This document shows positions 1-8,709 of a DNA stretch of 64,000 bases, piece after piece. Made by a program: the position numbers and the translations under genes. Numbering within the stretch: the stretch's first letter is position 1; every line of letters begins with the position of its first letter. Source of the stretch: CAVTHW01 sp963734625 (GTDB lineage: Bacteria > Acidobacteriota > Terriglobia > Bryobacterales > Bryobacteraceae); NCBI GenBank assembly GCA_963734625.1, contig CAVTHW010000003.1, positions 186,001-250,000 on the forward strand, written 5' to 3'. A model generated the notes under the pieces. It did not search any database and was not told the DNA's origin. It was given only the letters and a program-made list of their open reading frames with translations.

Positions 1-2
1 CC

Positions 3-317
3 GCTGCCGATCCGCTGCTGGCCGAGATCGTGCGCCGCTTGATCCGCGTCTATCGGCCCGAGCGGATCTACCTTTTTGGCTCGACGGCACGCGGGGATGC
101 TGGTCCGGACAGCGACTACGACCTCATGATCGTCGTGCCCGATGATTCCCCGGCCGTACTGAAGAGTTCGGACCTTGGCTATGCGGCCGTTGAGGGACTG
201 CCACGAAGCGGCGATTTTTTGGTTTGGAGCCGGGACCGTTTCGAGAGTCGGTTGCATCTTCTAGCGTCTCTGCCTTCCACCGTAGTCCGCGAAGGAAAGC
301 TCCTTTATGCAGCCTGA
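3..317 (+). CDS. Nucleotidyltransferase-domain protein (MNT-like), 5' end cut by window edge
   Basis: The frame is open from the window edge, so the start probably lies outside; a GTG at 30 is an internal alternative. The visible protein carries the minimal nucleotidyltransferase signature: LFGSTARG, then SDYDLMIVV with the two metal-binding aspartates. At about 100 residues it fits the MNT family, whose members usually pair with a HEPN toxin and can act as antitoxins by modifying it. An ATG at 307 overlaps the 3' end in another frame and begins like a HEPN protein, but that partner is truncated. Family confident; antitoxin role inferred. Confidence 0.75.
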   Translation, partial: AADPLLAEIVRRLIRVYRPERIYLFGSTARGDAGPDSDYDLMIVVPDDSPAVLKSSDLGYAAVEGLPRSGDFLVWSRDRFESRLHLLASLPSTVVREGKLLYAA

Positions 318-462
318 TCCGATTCGCGCGGCCGAGATTCTGCCTGTTTTTGTGGGGCGGGCAATCCTGCCCGCAGCCGGCCTTCCGGCCGGCCGGACCC
401 GCTGGAAAGTGGGTCCGCCGCACTACACCAGACTTCGTGCCGCCTTCAGCGCTGCCGCGTAG
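307..462 (+). pseudogene. Possible truncated HEPN partner of the nucleotidyltransferase
   Basis: An ATG overlapping the end of the nucleotidyltransferase gene starts MQPDPIRAAE, which resembles the usual N-terminus of HEPN-domain partners. After about ten codons the similarity stops. The rest of the 51-codon frame runs through the palindromic repeat at 352-417 and ends at a TAG at 460-462. The simplest reading is that a repeat or deletion removed most of the partner gene. Only ten residues support the identity. Confidence 0.3.
352..417. repeat. Triple-hairpin intergenic repeat
   Basis: Begins GTGGGG and contains three consecutive stems: GCGGGCA/TGCCCGC, GCCGGCC/GGCCGGC and CGGACCC (394-400)/GGGTCCG (411-417). 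It lies between two converging genes and could terminate transcription both ways. The GTGG(G/A)G lead followed by paired stems is shared with repeats at 28667, 32751, 62544 and 62618. Confidence 0.7.
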
Positions 463-932
463 TCCGGCGGGTCAGTAACCTCGTTGACGTACTCCACGTG
501 GCGGATGACGTTGTTCTGGTCCACCACGAAGATGGCGCGGCACTCGATCCGAAGATCCTTGATCAGGGTGCCGTAGCTGGCCCCGAAAGTGCCGTCCCTG
601 TGGTCGGAGAGCATCTTGACCCGGTCCACCGCGAATGCGTCGCACCAGCGCTTCTGAGCGAAGGGAAGGTCCATGCTCACCGTGAACACGTCGATGCCCG
701 GCATCTTCGTCAGTTCGTCGTTGAAGCGCTTGGTCTGGGCATCGCAGACCGGCGTATCGAGTGAAGGCACCACGCTGAAAATCCGCACCGACTTGCCGGT
801 CTTTTCCAGATCGACCGGGCTCAGCGTCATGTCCACTACCTTGAAATCCGGAGCCTTGTCGCCCGGCTTCAGCTCCGGTCCGATCAGCGTCAGGGGATTC
901 CCTTTCAACGTGGCTGCTGCTGCTCTCTCCAT
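423..932 (-). CDS. tpx: Thiol peroxidase (Tpx, atypical 2-Cys peroxiredoxin)
   Basis: A 169-residue protein of the usual Tpx length. It reduces peroxides with thioredoxin as electron donor. The peroxidatic cysteine is C63 in PSLDTPVCDAQ, with T60 of the TxxC motif, and the resolving cysteine is C97 in RWCDAF. The ATG at 930-932 is chosen because GAGGAGG lies just upstream; longer readings of the frame only run into the neighbouring permease gene in the wrong frame. It follows the efflux operon on the same strand by 56 bases and may be read through from it. Confidence 0.95.
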   Translation of the reverse strand: MERAAAATLKGNPLTLIGPELKPGDKAPDFKVVDMTLSPVDLEKTGKSVRIFSVVPSLDTPVCDAQTKRFNDELTKMPGIDVFTVSMDLPFAQKRWCDAFAVDRVKMLSDHRDGTFGASYGTLIKDLRIECRAIFVVDQNNVIRHVEYVNEVTDPPDYAAALKAARSLV

Positions 933-988
933 TTTTCCTCCTCGATTCGAGTACTGGTCTGCGCCCATTCTAGCAGCTTGACGAATTC

Positions 989-2275
989 CTACTCGTACCG
1001 CAGCGCCTGGATCGGATCCACTCGCGCGGCCTTCATCGCGGGGTAAATCCCGAACGCCACGCCGACCACCACCGACACCCCAAACGCAATCAGGATCGCC
1101 GTCGACGTAACGATGGTCCGCCATTCGGCCACCTGGGCGACGAGCGTCGCGAGGCCGAATCCCAAGGCGATTCCCATCAGCCCGCCCACCACCGAGATCA
1201 TGACCGATTCGATCAGAAACTGGCGCACGATGTCGGTCCGGCGAGCGCCGATCGAGCGCCGGATGCCGATCTCCTTGGTCCTCTCCAGCACCGTCGCCAG
1301 CACGATGTTCATGATCCCGATGCCGCCCACCAGCAGCGAGATGGCCGCGATCGCCACCATCACGTAAGTGAAGATCGTTTGCGTTCGCTTCTGCTGCGCC
1401 AGCAGCGCCGCCGGAATCGTCACCACGAAATCCTGGGTGTCGCGGTGCGTGGAATTCAGAACGGCCGTTACGATCTTGGCCACCTCGATGCTGTCGGCGC
1501 CGGCCTTCAGCCGCAGATCGATGCCGTCCAGTTCGTCCTTCAGCGAACTGCCGGTGTCGTAGAAGCGGTATTGAAACGTATTGAACGGGATGTAGATGGC
1601 GTTGTTCAGATCGACCGTCCTCGCCGCCGTGCTGCTCTCGCCGCCGCTGAGCCGCTCGCCCAGAACGCCCACCACTTCCAGCCACGTGTCGTTCACCTTG
1701 ATGTACTTGCCCGCGGCGCTCCCGAAGCCGAGCAGGTTCACCTTGGCGGACTCGCCCAGCACGCACACCGCGGCGCTGGCGGCGTCCTGCTCGGGCCCAA
1801 AGAACCGGCCCTCGGCGGTGCGCAGGTTGTGGATCGCGGCGTAAGCCGGCCGCACTCCGTAGAGCTCCGGGACATCGCGCGAGGGCTTCGGCAGAACCCG
1901 CGTAGGATGCAGCGTCCGCCGCGCCGAGCTCACCTCCAGCGCCTCGATATTGGCCTCGATGATGCGCAAATCGCGCTCGGTCAGCCCCATCGAGCTCTTG
2001 CGCCGCTGCTGCAATTCCTCGCTGCTCGTGGCCGGGCGCGAATCGATCAGCACGTTCCGCACGCCAAGCTGCTCGATGAACCGCAAGGATTCCGCGCGCG
2101 CGCCTTCGCCGATCGACAGCATCCCGATCACCGAGCCGACGCCGAATACCACGCCCAGCATGGTCAGCACGGTTCGCGTCTTCTGTGCGGCCAGATTGGC
2201 CACGGCGAAGGCAATGTCCGCGAATAGGCGGCGCACCCCGCCGCCGATCCCCGGATTAGATTGTGAGTCGGTCAT
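989..2275 (-). CDS. MacB/FtsX-type ABC transporter permease
   Basis: 428 residues. Architecture is typical of MacB permeases: one N-terminal membrane segment (about 30-50), a periplasmic MacB_PCD-like domain, then three C-terminal membrane segments of the FtsX fold ending RVDPIQALRYE, the family's usual terminus. The ATG at 2273-2275 overlaps the stop of the preceding fusion-protein gene (ATGA). No ATP-binding subunit is encoded beside it, so it must borrow an ATPase from elsewhere. Likely role is export, or mechanical coupling to an outer-membrane channel, with the three adaptor proteins of the same operon; substrate unknown. Confidence 0.88.
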   Translation of the reverse strand: MTDSQSNPGIGGGVRRLFADIAFAVANLAAQKTRTVLTMLGVVFGVGSVIGMLSIGEGARAESLRFIEQLGVRNVLIDSRPATSSEELQQRRKSSMGLTERDLRIIEANIEALEVSSARRTLHPTRVLPKPSRDVPELYGVRPAYAAIHNLRTAEGRFFGPEQDAASAAVCVLGESAKVNLLGFGSAAGKYIKVNDTWLEVVGVLGERLSGGESSTAARTVDLNNAIYIPFNTFQYRFYDTGSSLKDELDGIDLRLKAGADSIEVAKIVTAVLNSTHRDTQDFVVTIPAALLAQQKRTQTIFTYVMVAIAAISLLVGGIGIMNIVLATVLERTKEIGIRRSIGARRTDIVRQFLIESVMISVVGGLMGIALGFGLATLVAQVAEWRTIVTSTAILIAFGVSVVVGVAFGIYPAMKAARVDPIQALRYE

Positions 2276-3559
2276 GGCTTTGGCAGCGCCTGCGTGGCGC
2301 TGGCCCCGCCCGATTTCTTGGCGGCCTGCCGTTGCGGGCTGGCCAGCGCGACCACCTGGCCCGCGCGCAGTCCGGTCAATACCACCTGGCTCTCGCTCTT
2401 CTCGCACCAGCGTGACGTCGGCGGGCGTGAACGTCTCGCCGGACTTGAGGTAGACGAACGTCCGGCCGTCGCTTTCGAATAGTGCCTGAGATGGCACCCA
2501 CAGCGCGTCCTGAATGTAGCCGGTGGTAATCACCACCCGCGCGCTCATGCCTGGACGCAACTCGGGCGAGGGATCGTCAATCGAAATCCGGCACTCGAAG
2601 GTGCGGTTCCAACTCGGCCCGGAGGTCCCGCCCATGCTCTGGACCTTGCCGTGGAAGACTTTGCCCGGCACGGCGATGACCGTGATCTCCGCCGCCTGCC
2701 CGGCCGCCATGTGCCCGCGGTCCAGCTCGCCGGTGCGCACGGCAACCACCCAGTCCTTCAGATCCGGGATCTGCGCCACGGCCATCCCCGCCCGAACCGT
2801 GTCTCCGACCTGGAATGGCGGCAGCTTCATCCCCGAGTAGATCATGTTGACGTTGCTGTTGGGCTGGATGGCGACGTAGCCGGGCGACTTGGCCCGGAGC
2901 GTCATGGCCGCTATGTTTCGGCTGGCCATATCGGACGCCATCTTAACCTTGTTGCGCGCGGCAACCTGGATGGCCACGCCAGCCGCGGACGTGGCTTTGC
3001 GGTCGGCGAGGTCCTTTTGAAGCTGGCTCAAGCGATCGCGGGCCGATGCCAGCCTCAGCTCCGCCTGCCGGGCGTCGATCCGCGCCACCAGCGGATTCTT
3101 TCGCGTTACCAGCTCGGCCAGTTCGACATCGGACTGGGCCTGGACCAGGGAAAGCCGGTCTTCCTCCTCTTTGGCCAGATTGTCGGCCGTGGCTTGTGCG
3201 ACCTGCTGGTCGGCCTCCGCCAGGTCCGCCTCGGCCTCGCGCAGCGCGTAAGCCTGCTCGGTGGTGTCGAACTCGGCCACCACGTCGCCCTCGTTCACCA
3301 ATTCGCCGGCATTGCGCAGATACTTGAGCACCAGGGCGCCGCCGCCGGTCATCGGGGCGCTCAGCATCTCGGACTTGCCGCCTTGCAGATCTCCCTTGGC
3401 GGTCACCGCGATCCTCACGGCGGAGCGCTTCACGGTTGTGGACGGCAGCGTGGCGGCGGCTTCAGCCGTGCTGATCTGGTACAACTTGAAGCCGCCCCAT
3501 CCCAGCAGCGCTGCCATCAGCAGCACCAGCGGAGCGACGACCAGCGTCTTGCGCTTCAC
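2272..3559 (-). CDS. HlyD-family periplasmic adaptor (membrane-fusion protein), frameshifted near its end
   Basis: N-terminal membrane anchor (residues about 7-27), a split biotinyl-lipoyl domain, a long coiled coil (about 110-190) and beta-barrel regions ending near SARVVITTGY and WVPSQALF: the layout of HlyD/MacA adaptors. At about 2401 one base shifts the frame. In the corrected frame the protein continues VVLTGLRAGQVVALASPQR and stops at 2272-2274, overlapping the permease start by ATGA, which supports the correction. Uncorrected, the frame would fuse adaptor and permease into one 856-residue protein, which is probably an artefact. Confidence 0.87.
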
Positions 3560-4812
3560 TTCTTGCTCTCCTTGGACTGAGGTTCGGTCAGCGCCACCTT
3601 GGCGCCGGCTGCAACGCCCTCGATGGCGACCTCGTCCGGATTGCGCGCGATCACCTTCACTTCAACCGGCCGGTAACGCTGGTTCTCGGCCAGGTAGACC
3701 ACGGGCTTGCCGCCCACGGTGAACAGCGCCTTGGCCGGAATGCTGATGGCGTCCTTTAGACGGCTGATAACCATGTCCATGCTGCCGTTCATCCCCGGCC
3801 TCAGGCGCGGGTCGGGTTTCTCGAGCCGCGCCGAAGCCCGGAAGGTCGCGGTGATCGGCCACTCGTAGGCGATCTGCGTCAGCGCCGAAATCTGGCTGAG
3901 CTTGGCGTTGAAGGTCAGCTCGGGGAGCGAATCCGCCCGGATGCGCACATCGTTGCCGCCCGCGATCCTGCCCCGGTCGATCTCCTCGATCTTGGCCTCC
4001 ATCTCCAGCGTGCTCAGGTCCGGGATCTCGGCCAGGGAAGCGCCTGCCCAAACCTGGTCGCCCACCTTGAACGGCTGGTAGTTCAAGAAGCCTTGCGAAT
4101 AGTTGGTCGCGTAAACGATCACGCCGCTGACCTGCGTCTTGATCTCCAACTGCGCCATCCGGCTTTTCACGAGGTCCACGTCGGCCTGGGCTTGATCTCG
4201 GACGCGCGTGAGCGATGCGAGCTTGGCTTCACTGGCGGCGTCGTGCAGGGCGGCGCCCGCCGCCTTCACGCGTAATTGGCGCTGCGCCAGAGCCAGATCG
4301 ATCTTACTCCCCTCGCCCTTGATGAAGTCGACAATCGCTTGCTTGGACGCTTCCATCTCGGCGAGTTCCACGTCGTACTGCGCCCCCGCCTGGTCGCGCC
4401 GGTCCTGCTCGGCGGTGATGCGTGCCTGGGCGACGGCTTGGTCCAGGGTGGCCTGAGTCTGTTTGAGGGCCGCCTGCTTCTCCTGTAGCTGCCGCGTGGC
4501 GCTGCTGGGATCGAAGCGGATGACGGGTTCGCCTTCCTTGACCTGGCCTCCGGCCGGCGCCAGCCAGATGATGCGCAGGTCGGGCACGTTCACCGGCGCG
4601 AAGATCTGCACGCTGCGGCGGGCCCGGATCTCGCCCCGGCAGCGGACAATCACCAGGAAATCCCCCTTGCGCGCCGGCGCGACGGGCAGACTGGCCGCGG
4701 CCTGCGCCTTTTGCCAGCGGTACACCCCGAAGCTGCCCGCCGACAGTACAATCAGCGTGGTCAGGAGGCCGGCAAAGAACCTGAGGCGGGATCGTGGCCG
4801 TCTCGGCGTCAT
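3556..4812 (-). CDS. HlyD-family periplasmic adaptor (membrane-fusion protein)
   Basis: 418 residues with an N-terminal membrane segment (about 11-32), lipoyl half-motifs, an alpha-helical hairpin rich in Ala, Gln and charged residues (about 105-225) and C-terminal barrel (PGMNGSMDMVI, ISIPAKALF). It overlaps both neighbours by four bases (ATGA), so it belongs to a strictly coupled operon. It differs enough from the other two adaptors that recent duplication is unlikely. It should bridge an inner-membrane pump to an outer-membrane channel; substrate unknown. Confidence 0.9.
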   Translation of the reverse strand: MTPRRPRSRLRFFAGLLTTLIVLSAGSFGVYRWQKAQAAASLPVAPARKGDFLVIVRCRGEIRARRSVQIFAPVNVPDLRIIWLAPAGGQVKEGEPVIRFDPSSATRQLQEKQAALKQTQATLDQAVAQARITAEQDRRDQAGAQYDVELAEMEASKQAIVDFIKGEGSKIDLALAQRQLRVKAAGAALHDAASEAKLASLTRVRDQAQADVDLVKSRMAQLEIKTQVSGVIVYATNYSQGFLNYQPFKVGDQVWAGASLAEIPDLSTLEMEAKIEEIDRGRIAGGNDVRIRADSLPELTFNAKLSQISALTQIAYEWPITATFRASARLEKPDPRLRPGMNGSMDMVISRLKDAISIPAKALFTVGGKPVVYLAENQRYRPVEVKVIARNPDEVAIEGVAAGAKVALTEPQSKESKK

Positions 4813-5795
4813 GGCTGCGGGCCCTTCTTGGCAGCTTCCGCCGGCGGGTGAATGATGACGGCGGCGGACAGATCCGGCAGCAGGTGCGGGTCCGAGCCCT
4901 CCAGCCTGAAGCGCGCCATAAAGGTCTTTATCGGGCTGGAAAAGCCGGAGCCCGCAACCGGGCTGGAGGAGAAGTATCGGGCGCGAAACACCAGCTCGGG
5001 GTAAGCGTCCAGGGTGACCTCGGCGCGCGCGCCGGGTTGGAGAATCGCGCCGTCCGGCTCACCCACCATCGCGACCACTTCCATCTCCGAGGCGTCGAAG
5101 ATGCGGACCAGCGGCATGCCGGGATAGAGCTGGTCGCCCTCTTGCGCGGGCCCCATCGAGGCTGACGAGCCGCCCCGATAGGTGTTTTCGTGCGCCACCA
5201 TGCCCGCCAGCGGGGCTTTGAGCATGAGCTTCTCCGAGTTGCCGAGGGCGCGCTCCAGGGCGACTTTCTGCCGGTCGCGCTTCAATTCGAGAATCCGTAG
5301 GGCTGCCGCGGCGGAGTCGTCGCGGTAGCGGCCGGACTTCTTCAGGCTCTCCACCTTGATTTGGCCGATGCGCAGCCTGGCGTCGTTGGTGAGCCGGTCG
5401 ATCTCCGAGATGACCGGCGCCTTGCGGATCTGGAGTAGGGCCTTGGCGACGTCGCCTTCCGCCTGCGCCAGGCTCGCCCCGCGCTGCTCGGCGTCGCTGC
5501 GGTTCTGCGCAACTCTCTGTGCTACCTGGTGTTCGAGGTCGTCGAGCTTGGCTGCTGCGTCGCGGGCATTGTCCAGTTGCTGGGTGCGGTCGAACTCAGC
5601 TAACACGTCGCCGGCCTTGACCCGCATCCCGTTAGGAATCAACCGCGTAAGCGTGATGCGGCTGCTTTGCCCGGTGATGCTGGGAACCAGAATCGAGATC
5701 TGCCGTACGGCCTGCACCGTCCCGGTGGCTCTGACGACAGGTTCGGCCGCTTTGCCTTGATTGAAAAGAGCAAAGAGCAAAACCACTATGAGCAT
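4809..5795 (-). CDS. HlyD-family periplasmic adaptor (membrane-fusion protein), first gene of operon
   Basis: 328 residues, with a short N-terminal hydrophobic stretch acting as anchor or signal and the adaptor pattern VVRATGTVQAVRQISI (lipoyl half), a coiled coil (about 75-175), then LKAPLAGMV and barrel. An in-frame TAA lies about 12 bases upstream of the ATG at 5793-5795, so the start cannot move far. It is the promoter-proximal gene of four overlapping leftward genes. Having three adaptors and one permease in a single operon is unusual. Confidence 0.88.
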   Translation of the reverse strand: MLIVVLLFALFNQGKAAEPVVRATGTVQAVRQISILVPSITGQSSRITLTRLIPNGMRVKAGDVLAEFDRTQQLDNARDAAAKLDDLEHQVAQRVAQNRSDAEQRGASLAQAEGDVAKALLQIRKAPVISEIDRLTNDARLRIGQIKVESLKKSGRYRDDSAAAALRILELKRDRQKVALERALGNSEKLMLKAPLAGMVAHENTYRGGSSASMGPAQEGDQLYPGMPLVRIFDASEMEVVAMVGEPDGAILQPGARAEVTLDAYPELVFRARYFSSSPVAGSGFSSPIKTFMARFRLEGSDPHLLPDLSAAVIIHPPAEAAKKGPQP

Positions 5796-5850
5796 GAATG
5801 GCCTTTAGAGCTATAGACGCCAAAATCCGAAATTCCGTTTGGACAAAAAA

Positions 5851-5928
5851 GGGGACAGACGCATTTTCCGTCTCATCCTCACCTTCAGCCTTCTCTTGGG
5901 CCGACCGCGGCAAAACCCGTCTGTTCCC
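5851..5928. repeat. REP-like inverted element with GGGGACAG core
   Basis: GGGGACAGACG (5851-5861) is matched 57 bases later by CGTCTGTTCCC (5918-5928), with one wobble mismatch. An inner AGACG...CGTCT hairpin follows the left arm. It fills the gap between two leftward genes. The GGGGACAG core also occurs at the ends of the RAYT transposase element at 10066-10849, suggesting a related REP family. Confidence 0.6.
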
Positions 5929-5937
5929 TTCTTGCGG

Positions 5938-7765
5938 CTATTCCAGCAGCTTGACGAATTCGTCGACGCCGGAAACCGGCAGACCGCACGTCTGCCTCTG
6001 GCACACGGTCGCCGTAGCCGGAGCATCCGCGGCCACAAGCGAGACAGTCTTGTACGGCACAAACCGTCTCCGCAAAGCCCGGAGCAGGGCATTCGTGTCG
6101 GCCGCCCCGGGCCGGCCCTGGATCGTGATCTGCTTCGGCGCCGCCAGGCTGAAGCCCAGCGCCACCAGCATTTGGGGCAGGGCACTGGGAGCCTCGGCGA
6201 GTTGCCGCGAAAATGCCTTAAGCGTCCGGCCGGCGGATTCCGCATACTCCGGCTGGCCGCTGATCTCGGCCAGACGCAACAGGTTCAGCGCGGCCACCGA
6301 ATTGCCCGTCGGCTCCGCTCCGTCATAATCGTCCTTCAAGCGGAGCACCAGGCTCGGGTCGCCGTCGCCCGTGGCCCAGAACCCCCCGCCTTCCTTGTCT
6401 TCGAATTGGTCCCGCTGCCTGGCGGTCAGCCGAATGGCGGCCTGCAAGTGGGACGGATCGAACCCAGCCTCATACAGACCCAGGAGGCCCTGGACGAAAA
6501 ACGCGTAGTCGTCCAGGAAGCCGGGAATCGCGGCATCGCCGTCCCGCCAGCGGTGCAGGAGGTTTTCCGAAGCTGGTTCGTACATCCGCGAAAGGACAAA
6601 CCCAGCCGCATTGCGCGCCGCTTCCAGATACTTCGATTCCTCCAGCACCTGCGCCCCCAGCGCGAACCCCGAGATCATAAGCCCGTTCCACGAGGTCAGG
6701 ATCTTGTCGTCCCGGTCCGGGCGCAGTGCCTCGGTCTCTCCTGGAGACCGCTGGTAGAAGGCGCCTTCGCTCTTCACCTCCGGATGGGCCGGATCGACGG
6801 CGCTATCCGCGTCCTCGGCGGAATAGAAGCCGCCGCCGGGATCGGTCATGTCGCGCAGCACGTAATCCAGGGTGTCGCGCGCGACGCCGGCAAAGAACTC
6901 GTCACCCGTGATCTGGAATGCCTCCAGATAGGCGACGGCCAGTTGGGCCTGGTCGTACAGCATCTTCTCGTAGTGCGGCACTTGCCAGCTCTCATCCACC
7001 GAGTAGCGATGGAAGCCGCCGCCAAGCGGGTCGTGTATACCGCCTTGGGCCATAGCCCGCAGCGTTTGCAGCACCATGTCCAGAGGCTTCCTGGTGGCCG
7101 GTGCGGCGGTGCTCCCTCACCAGAAAGTTGAACACGGATGGACGCGGGAATTTGGGCGCCTCGCCGAAGCCCCCGTAGCGCCGGTCAAAGACGCGGCGGA
7201 ACGCGAGGTACCCGCTCTGGAGGGTCGAGGCATCAACGTAGGCAGCCGGGCCGGCGCTCTCCGTTTGCCGGCTGAGCTCAGTCAGTGCCCGAGTGCCGAA
7301 CTCGACCAGTTGATCCCGGTCATCGGCCCAGACCGCGGAAACCTGTTCCAGCACCTCAGCGAACCCCGGTCTGCCATAGCGACTCTCCGGCGGAAAATAC
7401 GTGCCGCCAAGAAAAGGTTTCAGGTCGGGCGTAAGCCAGACCGACATGGGCCAGCCGCCGCTCCCCGTGGTCGCCTGCACGTAGCGCATGTACACGCGGT
7501 CGACGTCGGGCCGCTCCTCCCGATCCACCTTGACCGGCACGAATCGCTCGTTCAGGATCGCCGCGATGCGCCCATCCTCGAACGATTCCCGTTCCATGAC
7601 GTGACACCAGTGGCAGGTGGAGTAGCCGACGGAGAGAAAGATAGGCTTGTCCTCCCGGGCTGCCTTCTCGAAAGCCTCCGGCCCCCAGGGATACCAATCC
7701 ACCGGATTGTGGGCGTGCTGGAGAAGATAAGGGCTTCTCTCAAGCGCCAGACGATTGGTGTGCAT
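5938..7765 (-). CDS. yyaL: Thioredoxin-domain protein of the YyaL/SSP411 family (DUF255), frameshifted
   Basis: N-terminal DUF255 thioredoxin-like domain (residues 1-160) with the diagnostic SPYLLQHAHNPVDWYPW start and C51-H-W-C54 motif, followed by an alpha/alpha-barrel half resembling N-acylglucosamine epimerases (GGGFHRYSVDESW, HYEKMLYDQAQ). Near 7090 one base shifts the frame; corrected, REHRRTG joins KPLDMVLQTLRAM. About 609 residues, slightly shorter than the usual 650-690. Biochemical role not established in bacteria. It overlaps the 3' end of the dapA-like gene by 26 bases, indicating one transcript. Confidence 0.9.
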
Positions 7766-8675
7766 GTCCCAGGTCTGTCAGAGCGGGAACGTAGTTCGCC
7801 TCCCGGAGCTTCTCGATTACCTTTGCCAGTTTCTTGCGCGAAGGCTCCGGCACGGGACCCACCGGCCGCCGGCATCGGCCTACTTTCAGCCCCGTCATGT
7901 TCATGAGGTCCTTTATGACCGAGGTGTAAAAAGCCAGTGAGGCGGCCTCCGCCAGCAAATCGATCAAGGCCTGAAGCCTGACGGCCTCTTCCAGTTTCCC
8001 CGCCTGGTAGGCATCGTAGAGGTCCACGAATAGCCGCGGCGCCACGTTTGAGCAGGCGGTGACCGCGCCCACGCAGCCCATCCGCAGCCCGTCCAGAATC
8101 CGGTTGTCCTGGCCCATGAAAACCGAAAGGCCGGCCCGCTTGCACTCGGGAATTAGGTTGAGCTTGCCGCTCGAGTCTTTCAGCCCCACGAAGTTCTCAT
8201 TGGCTTCGGCGATCCGGCGCAGCAAGGTGGCGTTCAGCGCCACGCCGGTGCATTGCGGGATGTTGTAGGCCAGGACCGGAATTCGCACGCTCCGGCAGAC
8301 TTCGGAGTAGTGCTCGAAAAGATCGTCGTTGGAGGGCTGAATGTAGTACGGCGTAACAACCACCAGATAATCCACCTTGTCGCTCTCGGCGCTTTGCGCG
8401 AGCCGCACCGTCTCGGCCGTGGTCACGGCTCCGACATTGGCGAAAACTGGCACGCGCTGGGCCACGGTCTGAACGCAGAAACGCGCGGCCACCGTTCTTT
8501 CCTCCTCCGACAACGAGAAGAATTCGCCTTGCCCGCCGATGACGAACAGGCCATGCACCTTGGCGGCGATCAGGAACTCCAGCAGTTCTTGCCAGGCCGA
8601 ATAGTCGATCGTCTCGTCAGGCCGGAAAGGAGTGGCCACGGCCGGCACGATGCCTTGAAGCGGGAGGGTTGCCAT
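7740..8675 (-). CDS. DapA-family (dihydrodipicolinate synthase/N-acetylneuraminate lyase) aldolase
   Basis: 311-residue TIM-barrel class I aldolase. Schiff-base lysine K166 in GLKDSSG and tyrosine Y137 in AYNIP are present. The pyruvate-binding loop reads GGQGEF rather than the GTTGE of true DapA, so the substrate may be another 2-keto acid and lysine synthesis should not be assumed. Start at 8673-8675; the gene diverges from the M20 peptidase with only 34 bases between starts. It is followed by yyaL with a 26-base overlap. Confidence 0.85.
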   Translation of the reverse strand: MATLPLQGIVPAVATPFRPDETIDYSAWQELLEFLIAAKVHGLFVIGGQGEFFSLSEEERTVAARFCVQTVAQRVPVFANVGAVTTAETVRLAQSAESDKVDYLVVVTPYYIQPSNDDLFEHYSEVCRSVRIPVLAYNIPQCTGVALNATLLRRIAEANENFVGLKDSSGKLNLIPECKRAGLSVFMGQDNRILDGLRMGCVGAVTACSNVAPRLFVDLYDAYQAGKLEEAVRLQALIDLLAEAASLAFYTSVIKDLMNMTGLKVGRCRRPVGPVPEPSRKKLAKVIEKLREANYVPALTDLGHAHQSSGA

Positions 8676-8709
8676 GCCTTCATTCTATCTCCGGGCGTAT
8701 GATCGAGAT

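Noticed and set aside
1379..2227. 282-codon rightward frame opposite the permease
   Set aside because: Antisense of a conserved permease; His/Arg/Gln-rich, no motif, no ribosome-binding site.
989..3559. Single 856-residue adaptor-permease fusion
   Set aside because: The junction sequence is Arg/Gly-rich nonsense, while the alternative frame restores the adaptor C-terminus and gives an ATGA overlap with the permease start. A one-base error explains the fusion.
8674..8709. Upstream ATG at 8674 with a strong GGGAGGG site as M20 start
   Set aside because: It would overlap the divergent gene's start codon and adds residues absent from relatives; 8710 fits the family N-terminus better, though 8674 is not excluded.
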